Assembly (NCBI GenBank): GCA_902362715.1
Contig: CABIXN010000008.1
Location: 61,466-125,465, forward strand
Direction: 5' to 3'
Length of the DNA stretch: 64,000 nt
Source of the DNA: Lachnospiraceae bacterium
GTDB taxonomy: Bacteria; Bacillota; Clostridia; Lachnospirales; Lachnospiraceae
The notes below the pieces were generated by a model. It was not told the DNA's origin, did not search any database, and was given only the letters and a program-made list of their open reading frames with translations. The translations under genes were made by a program, and so were the position numbers. How positions within the stretch are numbered: the first letter of the stretch is position 1; each line of letters begins with the position of its first letter. Of the stretch, positions 8,591 to 17,511 are shown piece by piece.

Positions 8591-8644
8591 AATAAAAACA
8601 GCCAAAACTGCTGATTTCTCAACACTTTTGACTGTTAGGTTTAG

Positions 8645-8717
8645 AGCTGCCTAGGGGACTTGAACCCCCGACCTCCGCCTTACCAAGGCGACGCGCTACC
8701 GACTGCGCCAAGGCAGC
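8645..8717 (-). tRNA. tRNA-Thr (GGT anticodon)
   Basis: Read on the minus strand the 73 bases fold as a cloverleaf: acceptor GCTGCCT with AGGCAGC, D arm GCGC/GCGC, anticodon stem around loop TTGGTAA (anticodon GGT, decoding ACC/ACT), and T arm with TTCAAGT loop. The CCA end is not encoded. It stands alone between two + strand genes, beside an IS30 remnant. Confidence 0.95.
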
Positions 8718-8816
8718 AGATTTTTAAATTACTGACCTGTAATAATATACTACACAGGCCAGCAATTGTCAATCAAAAAAATCAATTCCACACCTTTTAG
8801 TTAATTGCAGTTAATT

Positions 8817-9794
8817 GCAAATTTAAATTCCACCCCCATATGGAATTTAAACCTGCAAATCCTCTTCCCCACAATAGTGGAATTTAATCTTTCCAAATGA
8901 TCTGTTAAAATACTTTGTAAAATATGGCTGTTTCTTCCCAGCAGGAAGGACGTACTTATGCATAATCAAAAACATTTAACCCTTGATTCCCGGATTATGA
9001 TTGAAACAAAACTGAACGAAGGGGAAAATTTTAAAGCCATCGGCAGATTCTTAAATAAGGATTGTACAACCATCTCCAAAGAAATCAAAAATCACATTTC
9101 TTTCGTAAAAAGTGGCACCTACGGCAAATCTTTCAATGATTGCCGCTTCGCTTTTCAGCGTAAATGCTCTGCACAGATGGTCTGTCAAAAATGTACCTCT
9201 CACAAAAATCGCTTTTGCTGGTCTTGTGGCAAATGTTGAATTCGATGCCCAGGGAAAACCTCGTACAAAAATATTTTACTGTAATGCCAGTGCCCCATAC
9301 CAGAAAGGCAGCTGTGAAAACAACCATGAAATGATTCGACGAGTCATTCCAAAAGGCGTAGACATCGGTCAATATACACAAGAACAGATTGATCTTATGA
9401 TGAGCCATATCAATTCCTATACACGGAAGAAGCTTGGAAATAAAAGTCCATATGAGATGTTTGAATTTCAATACGGAAAAACTTTATTGGATGTGTTCCA
9501 TTTGAAAAAAATTCCTGCTGATAAAATCATCTTGAGTCCGGAATTATTAAAATAACCTTAAAAATATAATTAAAAAGCTGGGCAGGAATCTATTGCAAGC
9601 CATCATCGCAGAATCTCCCGGGGTGGAATTTACTCTATCCTAAAAACCAACTGTAAATTCGACTTCCGCTCAGTATGCAATAAAATACCCTAAACCACAG
9701 CTTTTACTTGTATTTTAACTCTGATCTTGGGTATTTCATATATGAAATCTTTATTTTTTTGTATTTATTTTTTTTAAGTGGAATTTAATCTTGC
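8817..9794 (+). mobile_element. IS30-family element, internally deleted
   Basis: The terminal inverted repeats are visible: GCAAATTTAAATTCCAC at 8817-8833 and GTGGAATTTAATCTTGC at 9778-9794, matching at 15 of 17 positions when one is reversed. Additional GGAATTTAA copies lie just inside both ends. The enclosed transposase frame lacks its middle third (see pseudogene), so at about 980 bp the element is shorter than a typical IS30 member. It could only move if a full-length relative supplies transposase. The non-coding parts, 8718-8957 and 9556-9888, contain nothing else recognisable. Confidence 0.75.
8958..9555 (+). pseudogene. IS30-family transposase, internal deletion with frameshift
   Basis: The first frame (8958-9239) gives the N-terminal helix-turn-helix region: 'LTLDSRIMIETKLNEGENFKAIGRFLNKDCTTISKEIKNH'. 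The second frame resumes near 9237 with 'VEFDAQGKPRTKIFYCNASAPYQKGSCENNHEMIRR', the C-terminal part holding the last catalytic Glu of the DDE triad. The segment with both catalytic Asp residues is missing. The junction lies around 9225-9245. Two rearranged parts in different frames cannot give an active enzyme. Confidence 0.85.
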
Positions 9795-9909
9795 AAAGTG
9801 GAATTCACTTTTTCAACTCACCTACAAAAAATCCAATCTGTGGTCTGGAATTTTAACTGTGTTCCGGGATATACTTAAAAGAAAATAAATGAAGGACAAA
9901 AGGAGAGAA

Positions 9910-11598
9910 ATGGTGAAATTCTGTGATTTAAAATATCAAAGACCGGACTTTAAAAAAGAAGAGCAGGAAATCAGAGATTATATTGAGACGTTAAAGCATG
10001 TTTCATCTGGTAAGGAATTAAAAGAGGTATATCAAAAGGAACAGAAAAGAAGTGAATATCTTCAAACGATGCAGGTGCTTGCAAGTATCAGAAATTCCAT
10101 TGATACCAGAGATGAGTTTTATGAAAATGAGATGAAGATTTTTCATGGAGAAATTCCTAAAATAGTTCTGCTGTATCAGGAAGCAAATAAAGTGATTCTG
10201 GATTCACCATACAGAGAGGCCCTTCAGGAAGGAATGCCGGCGACTCTGCTGACAGATATGGAAATAGAACAGACACTGGCGTCAGAGGAAGTAGTGAAAG
10301 ATATGGAACAGGAAGCTTTGCTGTGTCAGCAGTATTCTGAATTGACTGCTGTCAGTCAGATCCAGTTTCAAGGTGAATCCTGTAATTTTTACCAGCTGCT
10401 AAAATATATGCAGAGTTCCCGCCGGGAAGTGCGGAAGGGGGCATTTGAGGCCTGGGCGGCTCTTTATGAGCAGATTGCTCCAGAATTGGATAAGATTTAT
10501 GATGATTTGATTCGCATCCGGGTGGGCATGGCTGAAAAGCTTGGGTATGAATCCTATACAAAGTTTCGTTTTGCGGCTTTGCGCCGGTATGATTATAAAG
10601 AAGGGGATGCCCGGCAGTTTCGCAGTCAGATTAGAGAAGTAGTAGTGCCATTTTGTCAGAAGCTTTATAAGGAGCAGCAGGCACAGCTGGGAATTGAGAC
10701 ACTTTATTACTATGATGAATCCATTTCAAATCCTAATGGGAATGCAGTTCCAAAAGGAACACCGCAAGAACTGGTGGAGAAGGCACAGCAGATGTATCAC
10801 CAGCTGTCTCCGGAAACAGGAGAATTTTTTGATGTTATGAAGGAATCAGAACTGTTTGATTTGGAGACAAGGCCGGGAAAAAGACCGGGGGGTTACTGCA
10901 CGTTTCTTGCCAGGGACCGGGTACCGTTTATATTTTCCAACTTTAACGGAACCAGTGCAGATGTAGATGTGCTGACCCATGAGGCCGGTCATTCTTTTGC
11001 AGCTTATGAAACAGGAAAAACAGAGATTCCTGGAGATTATGTATTTCCTGTTAATGAGATTGCTGAGATCCATTCTATGACCATGGAGTTGTTTACCTAT
11101 CTCTGGATGGAACTATTTTTCGGGGAGCAGGCGGAACAGTATCGGTATACACATTTGGCAGATGCCGTAAAAGTAATTCCCTATCTTGTGTGTGTGGATG
11201 AGTTTCAGCATCGGGTATATGCAAATCCGGATATGACTGCTAAAGAAAGAAGAGCCGTATGGCATGAGCTGGAAAAGGTATATCTTCCCTGGAGGAATTA
11301 TGCTGGCAATCAGTTTCTGGAAGAAGGGGGATTTTGGATGCAGAAGCAGCATATCTTTTTATTCCCGTTTTATTATCTTGAATATGCCCTTGCTCAGATG
11401 GGGGCCTTTGAATTTTTTGTGAAGTCAAAGCAGGATTTCCAAAATGTCTGGGAAGACTATTACAGGCTGTGCCGTGTGGGGGGAAGTATGGGGTATTTTG
11501 ATACACTGAAGTTTGCAGGCCTCAGCAATCCTTTTGAGAAAGGGACTGTGAGAAGCATTATGGAAGGGGTTGCCCGAGAACTAAATCTGAGTTTGTAG
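9910..11598 (+). CDS. M3-family oligoendopeptidase (PepF-like)
   Basis: A cytoplasmic zinc metallopeptidase of 562 residues that would cut short peptides. The zinc motif HEAGH (in 'LTHEAGHSFAAYET') lies near residue 357, followed about 28 residues later by 'NEIAEIHSMTMELFTY', the third-ligand Glu region. An in-frame ATG exists at 9889, but ATG 9910 is directly preceded by AAAGGAGAG and matches the usual MxKFxxLxYQRPD start of the family. The gene stands alone, with no partner peptide transporter. Confidence 0.92.
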   Translation: MVKFCDLKYQRPDFKKEEQEIRDYIETLKHVSSGKELKEVYQKEQKRSEYLQTMQVLASIRNSIDTRDEFYENEMKIFHGEIPKIVLLYQEANKVILDSPYREALQEGMPATLLTDMEIEQTLASEEVVKDMEQEALLCQQYSELTAVSQIQFQGESCNFYQLLKYMQSSRREVRKGAFEAWAALYEQIAPELDKIYDDLIRIRVGMAEKLGYESYTKFRFAALRRYDYKEGDARQFRSQIREVVVPFCQKLYKEQQAQLGIETLYYYDESISNPNGNAVPKGTPQELVEKAQQMYHQLSPETGEFFDVMKESELFDLETRPGKRPGGYCTFLARDRVPFIFSNFNGTSADVDVLTHEAGHSFAAYETGKTEIPGDYVFPVNEIAEIHSMTMELFTYLWMELFFGEQAEQYRYTHLADAVKVIPYLVCVDEFQHRVYANPDMTAKERRAVWHELEKVYLPWRNYAGNQFLEEGGFWMQKQHIFLFPFYYLEYALAQMGAFEFFVKSKQDFQNVWEDYYRLCRVGGSMGYFDTLKFAGLSNPFEKGTVRSIMEGVARELNLSL

Positions 11599-11756
11599 TG
11601 TATCTGTTTTTAGAAGAATAAAAATCTGCAGTCTGCTCATAAAAAGAAAGTCTTTACTCTAAAACTTTAATGTGATAAAATTTTTACGTAATAAATTTAT
11701 AGCACGGGAAATCCAGATTAAAAATAGTATCTGGTAAGTATATAAGGAGCAGGACA

Positions 11757-12053
11757 ATGAACAGTAAAATCAGAACAGAGGCTGTAGATCATTTATTTCA
11801 GGCAATATTAAGTTTAAAGGACAAAGAAGAATGCTATACATTTTTTGAGGATGTATGTACTATCAATGAAATTTTATCATTGTCTCAGCGTTTTGAGGTA
11901 GCACATATGCTGAGAGAGCAGAGGACCTATCTGGATATTGCTGAGAAAACAGGGGCTTCCACAGCAACCATAAGCCGTGTAAACCGTTCACTGAATTATG
12001 GAAATGACGGCTATGACATGGTCTTTGAAAGAATGAAAAAGGAAAACGAGTAG
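11757..12053 (+). CDS. YerC/YecD family TrpR-like DNA-binding protein
   Basis: A 98-residue protein with the TrpR/YerC fold. The helix-turn-helix is visible as 'QRTYLDIAEKTGASTATISRVNRSLNYG'; the part before it ('LSLKDKEECYTFFEDVCTINEILSLSQRFEVAHML') is the conserved family core. Members are small repressors of uncertain ligand, often near pcrA and lig in Firmicutes, as here (pcrA is 0.9 kb downstream). Start ATG 11757 follows AAGGAGCAGGACA. Confidence 0.88.
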   Translation: MNSKIRTEAVDHLFQAILSLKDKEECYTFFEDVCTINEILSLSQRFEVAHMLREQRTYLDIAEKTGASTATISRVNRSLNYGNDGYDMVFERMKKENE

Positions 12054-12076
12054 AGGAATAAAGCTGAACAGACACA

Positions 12077-12117
12077 AAAAAGGTATCCGAAACAAAGTGT
12101 TTTTGGGATACCTTTTT
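12077..12117. terminator. Bidirectional terminator
   Basis: AAAAAGGTATCC (12077-12088) pairs perfectly with its complement (12106-12117), with A run on one side and T run on the other, so it works from both strands. It ends the YerC gene and the convergent DUF1836 gene. Confidence 0.88.
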
Positions 12118-12132
12118 AATACATTTGAATAT

Positions 12133-12741
12133 TTATTTTTTGAAACTGTCGCTAACTGAATCAATCAGCTGCTCGATAATAATTTTTTTCATATAAATAT
12201 CAATGGCCAGGGTGCAGATTAGTGTAAAAGCCTGCAGAAATTCCTCATCATCAGACTGAATATGTTTCAGTTTTTTTACAGATGCCTGTGACAGCTGAAG
12301 TTTTTCTGCGATATCATGTTCTAGTGCTCTTTGCAGATCTGGTTTGATAGAGAAAACAGACTGGTAAATTTCTTCTAATTGAAGATCCTGTTTTTGACCG
12401 AAGAACTTTTTGGTTACAGGGTCTAAAATTTTACGGATTTCATTGATACTTACAATATTTTTAAAGTAGTAGATAAAAATCAGAGTCAGAATATGATCTT
12501 TCGAATATTTTTTTCGATTGGGGGATGGAAGGAGATTATTTTTGGCATAATTATTAATCATAGTTTTTGTTAGTGGTTTGTCATTTCCAAAATGACGGAA
12601 GGTTCCCAGGCGGGAATTGATCAGTGTGGTAACTTGATCCATGTACAGTTCGATATCCGGAATTTCTTTCGGTTTGATATGTTCAATGCTGCTGATGTTT
12701 TTTACGATGCTGTCCATTAAGTCCTTTGTGTTTAATTCCAT
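12133..12741 (-). CDS. DUF1836 protein, probable MerR-like regulator
   Basis: A 202-residue soluble protein. Residues about 45-120 ('PLTKTMINNYAKNNLLPSPNRKKYSKDHILTLIFIYYFKNIVSINEIRKIL') are the DUF1836 core, resembling a MerR winged helix in which the recognition helix precedes a 'NNLLPSPxxxxYSxxHI' wing. The C-terminal half is helical. DNA binding is inferred from fold resemblance only. It is transcribed away from pcrA; the region between holds the pcrA promoter. A ribosome site (GAGGTGAAAGAAA) precedes the ATG at 12741. Confidence 0.8.
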   Translation of the reverse strand: MELNTKDLMDSIVKNISSIEHIKPKEIPDIELYMDQVTTLINSRLGTFRHFGNDKPLTKTMINNYAKNNLLPSPNRKKYSKDHILTLIFIYYFKNIVSINEIRKILDPVTKKFFGQKQDLQLEEIYQSVFSIKPDLQRALEHDIAEKLQLSQASVKKLKHIQSDDEEFLQAFTLICTLAIDIYMKKIIIEQLIDSVSDSFKK

Positions 12742-12826
12742 TTTCTTTCACCTCATTTTCTTGATTATATAGTAAGAGAAATCAGAAAACAAGAAATAGA
12801 GATATTTCATCCGGTAATAAAAGATA

Positions 12827-12855
12827 TTGAATAGATGAAAGAGACTTGCTATAAT
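12827..12855 (+). promoter_or_regulatory. pcrA promoter
   Basis: TTGAAT (12827-12832) and a perfect TATAAT (12850-12855) are 17 bases apart, 47 bases ahead of the pcrA start codon. Confidence 0.65.
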
Positions 12856-12901
12856 AAGTTATATACAGAAAATATGTTCGATAAAAGAATTGGAGAGTTT
12901 T

Positions 12902-15172
12902 ATGAACAGATACGAGTCTTTAAATAAACAACAGCAGGATGCGGTATTTCACACGGAGGGCCCCCTGCTGATTCTGGCTGGCGCCGGTTCAGGGAAAACA
13001 CGTGTGCTGACTTACCGTACAGCATATTTAATAGAAGAAAAAGGTGTACAGCCTTTTCATATTATGGCTATCACTTTTACCAATAAAGCTGCAGGAGAAA
13101 TGAGAGAAAGAATTGATGGAATTGTGGGGCAGGGCTCTGATAGTGTCTGGGTCAGTACTTTTCATTCTACCTGTGTGAGGATCCTGCGAAGATATATTGA
13201 CCGGATCGGGTTTGACAATAATTTTACGATTTATGATGCAGATGACCAGAAAGTGGTTATGAAGGAAATCTGCAAACGCCTAGAGATTGATACAAAAAAA
13301 TACAAGGAGCGAACCTTTTTAAATGTTATTTCATCTGCCAAGGATGAACTGGTTACGCCGGAGGAGTTTACGCTGCGGGCGGCAGGAGACTATGCACTGC
13401 AAAAGCAGGCTCAGGTATACCGTGAGTACCAGCAGGTTCTGAAAAAAAATAATGCTCTGGATTTTGATGACCTGATCTGCAAATGCGTAGAGCTTTTCCA
13501 GACGGATGATCAGGTACTGGAATCTTACCAGGAGCGTTTCCGATATATAATGGTAGATGAGTATCAGGATACCAATACAGCACAGTTTCATCTGGTACAG
13601 CTGCTTGCGAAAAAGTATAAAAATCTTTGTGTGGTTGGCGATGATGATCAGTCTATTTATAAATTCCGTGGGGCCAATATACATAATATTTTAAATTTTG
13701 AAACTTATTTTCCGGATGCAAAAGTGGTGAAGCTGGAGCAGAATTACCGTTCTACCCAGAATATTTTAGATGCGGCCAATGCGGTTATACGCAATAACAC
13801 AGGCAGAAAAGAAAAGGCATTATGGACAAATCAGCATGCTGGAGATCCGCTGATTTTTCGGCAGTTTGACCAGGCATATGAGGAAGCAGAATATATTGCG
13901 GGGGATATTTCAAAACTCGTGAAAAATGGTGCATATAATTACCGGGATTGTGCCATCCTATACCGTACGAATGCACAATCCCGTATGTTTGAGGAAAAAT
14001 TTGTATCATTGAATATTCCTTATAAAATTGTTGGCGGTGTAAACTTTTATGCCAGAAAAGAAATTAAAGATCTGCTGGCATATTTAAAGACCATTGATAA
14101 CGCAAAGGATGATTTGGCCGTAAAACGGATTATCAATGTGCCAAAACGTGGAATCGGAGCCACAACCATCAATCGTGTGCAGGATTATGCAGATAATCAG
14201 GGTATCAGCTTTTTTAATGCTCTATGCCGGGCCGAAAATATTCCCTCCATTGGTAAAGCGGCAGCTAAGATCCGTCCATTTGTAGGATTTATACAGGGAC
14301 TCCGGGCGCAGACTGATTATATGTCTGTGGAGACCCTGCTGGATCAGATTATAGAGGATACCGGGTATGTTCATGATCTGGAGCTGGAAGACAGCGATGA
14401 GGCAAATGCCAGAATCGAAAATATTGATGAGTTGATCAGCAAAGCGGCAGATTTTGATAATCAGAATGAAAACGGCGGTTTAAGTGTTTTTCTGGAGGAG
14501 GTAGCATTAATAGCAGATATTGACAGCCTCAGTGAAGACAGTGATTATGTGGTGTTAATGACTCTCCACAGTGCAAAGGGATTAGAATTTCCGAATGTTT
14601 ATCTGGCAGGAATGGAAGACGGACTTTTCCCCAGCTATATGACCATTACCTCTGATGATCCAATGGAAATTGAGGAGGAACGGAGATTGTGTTACGTTGG
14701 AATTACCCGGGCAAAGGAACGCCTGACATTAACCAGTGCAAGAATGCGTATGGTTCGGGGCGAGACACAGTATAACCGGGTGTCACGGTTTTTAAAAGAG
14801 ATTCCCCAGGAGCTGATGCACGGAGAGATGCCCAAAGAAAAAATCCGGGAAATGCCCTCAGAATCAAATTATATGTCTGCTAAGAAGTCGTTTCAGGCGA
14901 AGCCGTTTTCTTCCTATGCAGGAAGCGGAAATACTGGTGCAGCGGGGTACAGCCGGTACTCGTCAAATATGGCCAAGTCGTTTGATTCCGGCGCCACAAC
15001 AGGTAAGAAACTTTCTTATGAAGTAGGGGATAAAGTCAGACATATGAAGTTCGGGGAAGGGATTGTACTGCAGATTCTGGCCGGCGGAAGAGATTTTGAA
15101 GTTACTGTAGACTTTGAAAATGTGGGTACAAAGAAAATGTTTGCATCATTTGCAAAACTGAAAAAAGTATGA
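12902..15172 (+). CDS. pcrA: ATP-dependent DNA helicase PcrA/UvrD
   Basis: A 756-residue superfamily 1A helicase for repair and replication fork clearance. Motifs are in order: Q motif 'LNKQQQDAVFHTEGPLLILAGAGSGKT' (Walker A), motif Ia 'AITFTNKAAGEM', motif II 'MVDEYQDTN', motif III 'VVGDDDQSIYKFRGA', motif IV 'LEQNYRS', motif V 'LMTLHSAKGLEF' and motif VI 'CYVGITRAKERL'. The C-terminal tail has the PcrA-type tudor-like 'YEVGDKVRHMKFGEGIVLQI', which contacts RNA polymerase in relatives. The frame extends to a TTG at 12890, but ATG 12902 has GGAG at the right spacing. Confidence 0.96.
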   Translation: MNRYESLNKQQQDAVFHTEGPLLILAGAGSGKTRVLTYRTAYLIEEKGVQPFHIMAITFTNKAAGEMRERIDGIVGQGSDSVWVSTFHSTCVRILRRYIDRIGFDNNFTIYDADDQKVVMKEICKRLEIDTKKYKERTFLNVISSAKDELVTPEEFTLRAAGDYALQKQAQVYREYQQVLKKNNALDFDDLICKCVELFQTDDQVLESYQERFRYIMVDEYQDTNTAQFHLVQLLAKKYKNLCVVGDDDQSIYKFRGANIHNILNFETYFPDAKVVKLEQNYRSTQNILDAANAVIRNNTGRKEKALWTNQHAGDPLIFRQFDQAYEEAEYIAGDISKLVKNGAYNYRDCAILYRTNAQSRMFEEKFVSLNIPYKIVGGVNFYARKEIKDLLAYLKTIDNAKDDLAVKRIINVPKRGIGATTINRVQDYADNQGISFFNALCRAENIPSIGKAAAKIRPFVGFIQGLRAQTDYMSVETLLDQIIEDTGYVHDLELEDSDEANARIENIDELISKAADFDNQNENGGLSVFLEEVALIADIDSLSEDSDYVVLMTLHSAKGLEFPNVYLAGMEDGLFPSYMTITSDDPMEIEEERRLCYVGITRAKERLTLTSARMRMVRGETQYNRVSRFLKEIPQELMHGEMPKEKIREMPSESNYMSAKKSFQAKPFSSYAGSGNTGAAGYSRYSSNMAKSFDSGATTGKKLSYEVGDKVRHMKFGEGIVLQILAGGRDFEVTVDFENVGTKKMFASFAKLKKV

Positions 15173-15222
15173 TAGACTGAACTAAAAATAGTAGGTAATG
15201 GCAATAGAAAAGGAGCACTGTT

Positions 15223-15477
15223 ATGAATAAAATGGAAGAATTAGTAAGTGTTGCAAAATTGACAGATTTCTTAAAACGCAAAGAAGGCGAAGAGAAGAAA
15301 TCAAAAGTTTTATGGATTGTTGCAATTATCGGAGCAGTGGTTGCAATTGCAGTAGTAGCCCTTTGCATTTACAAATTTTTTGCTCCGGATTATATGGATG
15401 ATTTCGAAGACGAATTTGAGGATGAATTCGAAGATGATTTCTTTGACGATGAAGATGAAGAATACGGGGAAGAGTAA
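15223..15477 (+). CDS. Small membrane protein with very acidic tail
   Basis: An 84-residue protein: a charged N-terminus of about 28 residues, one transmembrane helix (about 29-48, 'VLWIVAIIGAVVAIAVVALCIY'), then a tail of almost only D, E, F and Y with repeated 'FEDEFED' units. The tail is likely cytoplasmic or divalent-cation binding, but orientation is not determined. AAAGGAGCACTGTT precedes the ATG. Function unknown; it follows pcrA by 50 bases and probably shares its transcript. Confidence 0.8.
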   Translation: MNKMEELVSVAKLTDFLKRKEGEEKKSKVLWIVAIIGAVVAIAVVALCIYKFFAPDYMDDFEDEFEDEFEDDFFDDEDEEYGEE

Positions 15478-15607
15478 GCAGCAAGAGAAATATCTGCCCA
15501 TACACTTCAATATATAAGTATCCTTAAATATAGAAAGTTACTTAAAAATGCAGGTGTATAAACGCAGCATATGAATAATAAATAGAATTATTATTAACGT
15601 ATTTACC

Positions 15608-15640
15608 GGGCTGTCAGCGTTGCTGGCAGTCCTTAATTTA
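15608..15640 (+). terminator. Terminator after the pcrA transcript
   Basis: GGGCTGTCAGC (15608-15618) pairs over 11 positions, two of them G-U, with GCTGGCAGTCC (15622-15632), followed by a T/A-rich stretch. It separates the acidic membrane protein gene from the rlmD leader. Confidence 0.65.
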
Positions 15641-15653
15641 TATTAGAATATAT

Positions 15654-15826
15654 CAGATGTGGGATGACTTCCGCCTCTGCAGGCGGTGAGTAACAAATTG
15701 GTATTAGTGGCGGGTGTCAATCCCTCATCTGAGATACGCTCCGCGAGGAGGTGCAGCGATTTGGAATAGAATGTTGTCAGCAAAGCTGACCCGAATCACA
15801 CACCAAGTCTCGCAAGAGCGAGACTT
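15654..15826 (+). ncRNA. Structured element, copy B, in the leader of rlmD
   Basis: CAGATG-GGGAT (15654-15665) pairs with ATCCC-CATCTG (15720-15731), enclosing CCGCCT-CTGC-AGGCGG and the GCGGGTGT string (15710-15717) shared with copy A. GATTTGG and CCGAATC enclose the hairpin GTCAGC-AAA-GCTGAC (15776-15790), and AAGTCTCGC-AAGA-GCGAGACTT (15805-15826) follows. The last two hairpins and their 30-base spacing match copy A (288-496), while the enclosing stems differ in sequence but keep pairing. It ends 18 bases before the rlmD start codon. No T run follows, so it is not a plain terminator. Confidence 0.55.
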
Positions 15827-15843
15827 GAACAGGAAGGTGACAT

Positions 15844-17448
15844 ATGAAAAAAGGACAGATTTTTGAAGGAATGGTAGAAGAGGTAAACTTTCCAAATAAA
15901 GGAATCGTTAAAATAGATGCCCGTCAGGTAACAGTAAAAAATACGATTCCAGGACAGAAAGTTTCTTTTATGGTTAATAAAATCAGAAAAGGGAAAGCGG
16001 AGGGACGACTGCTGGATACGCTGGAGAAATCTCCTGTGGAACTGGAGCAGGTTTCCTGTCCGCATTTTGGAAGCTGCGGAGGCTGTAATTACCAGAGTCT
16101 TCCTTATGAGGAACAGCTGAAATTAAAAGCGGAACAGGTTTTAAATCTGCTGGAATCAGTTGTCCCGAATGTAAATGAACTGTTTGAGGGCATCAAAGCA
16201 AGTCCCCAGCAGTTTGGATACCGCAATAAAATGGAATTCACTTTCGGGGATGAGTATAAAGACGGCCCCTTATCGGCGGGAATGCATAAGAGAAACAGCT
16301 TTTATGACATTGTAACAGTGGACCAGTGCCAGATTGTGGATGAGGATTACCGAAAGATTTTAAGCTGTACTCTGGAATTTTTTCAAAAATCTGGAGCTGC
16401 TTTTTATCATCGTCTGCGCCATACAGGTTATCTGCGTCATCTGCTGGTACGAAAGGCCGTTAAAACCGGAGAGATTCTAATTGATCTTGTAACAACCACA
16501 CAATATGATAAAATGTCAAGCTGTCAGCCGGAAGAAATAAGAGATATCCTTCAGAGAAAAAAGGAAACATCGGCCACAAAGGAAACAACGGAATCAGAAG
16601 ATACGATGCAGAGTGGAGCTGAATTATTAAATTCTTCAGACGCAGAATCAGAAGCTGTTATATTGTCTTCCTGGAAGGAAGCCCTGCTGGGCCTTTCGCT
16701 ATCTGGTACTATTACCGGCATTTTACATACAAAAAATGACAGTGTGGCGGATGCAGTAAAAAATGAAGGAACAGACCTGTTATATGGAAGAGATTATATT
16801 GTAGAAGAACTTCTGGGACTGAAATTTAAAATATCAACGTTTTCCTTTTTCCAGACCAATTCACTGGGCGCGGAAGTGCTGTATGAGACAGCCCGTGAGT
16901 ATATAGGTGACACTCTTAATGAAAAAGCCGGGAAAATAGTATTTGATCTGTACAGCGGAACCGGAACCATTGCCCAGATGCTGGCGCCTGCCGCGCGAAA
17001 CGTAATCGGTGTCGAAATCGTGGAAGAAGCAGTGGAAGCCGCAAAAGAGAATGCGGCGCTCAACCAGCTGAATAACTGTGAATTTATAGCCGGAGATGTT
17101 TTGAAAGTGCTGGACACTATTGTAGAGAAACCGGACTTTATAGTGCTGGATCCTCCCCGAGAGGGTATCCATCCAAAAGCCCTGGAGAAGATTATTCGTT
17201 ATGGTGTTGATCAGATGATATATATTTCCTGTAAGCCTACCAGTCTGCAGAGAGATCTGGAAGTACTTCTGGCCAGAGGGTATGAAGTGAAACGGGTTTG
17301 CTGTGTAGATATGTTTCCAGGAACGGTGCATGTGGAGACTATTGCGTTACTTCAGAAATCAAAACCTGATACTTATGTGAAATTAAGTTTGGATATGGAA
17401 GATTATTATAGGATTATGAATACAGAAGGAGATGCGAAAATTGAATGA
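15844..17448 (+). CDS. rlmD: 23S rRNA (uracil-5)-methyltransferase RlmD/RumA family
   Basis: A 534-residue SAM-dependent enzyme that makes 5-methyluridine in RNA. It has an N-terminal TRAM domain (about 1-58), the [4Fe-4S] motif 'SCPHFGSCGGCNYQ' (C72, C78, C81, with a fourth Cys further on), the SAM-binding 'FDLYSGTGTIAQML', 'FIVLDPPREGIHPK' and the catalytic 'YISCKPTSLQRDL'. A hydrophilic insertion of about 45 residues near 235-280 (KETSATKETTESEDTM onward) lengthens it relative to most members. Which U it methylates (1939, 747 or tRNA U54) cannot be told. AGGAAGGTGACAT precedes the ATG. Confidence 0.9.
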   Translation: MKKGQIFEGMVEEVNFPNKGIVKIDARQVTVKNTIPGQKVSFMVNKIRKGKAEGRLLDTLEKSPVELEQVSCPHFGSCGGCNYQSLPYEEQLKLKAEQVLNLLESVVPNVNELFEGIKASPQQFGYRNKMEFTFGDEYKDGPLSAGMHKRNSFYDIVTVDQCQIVDEDYRKILSCTLEFFQKSGAAFYHRLRHTGYLRHLLVRKAVKTGEILIDLVTTTQYDKMSSCQPEEIRDILQRKKETSATKETTESEDTMQSGAELLNSSDAESEAVILSSWKEALLGLSLSGTITGILHTKNDSVADAVKNEGTDLLYGRDYIVEELLGLKFKISTFSFFQTNSLGAEVLYETAREYIGDTLNEKAGKIVFDLYSGTGTIAQMLAPAARNVIGVEIVEEAVEAAKENAALNQLNNCEFIAGDVLKVLDTIVEKPDFIVLDPPREGIHPKALEKIIRYGVDQMIYISCKPTSLQRDLEVLLARGYEVKRVCCVDMFPGTVHVETIALLQKSKPDTYVKLSLDMEDYYRIMNTEGDAKIE

Positions 17449-17511
17449 TTTTTAGAATGTGTTGAAAATGTATAAGAACTGTAAATTGGTCAGACAGTCT
17501 CTGACCAATTC

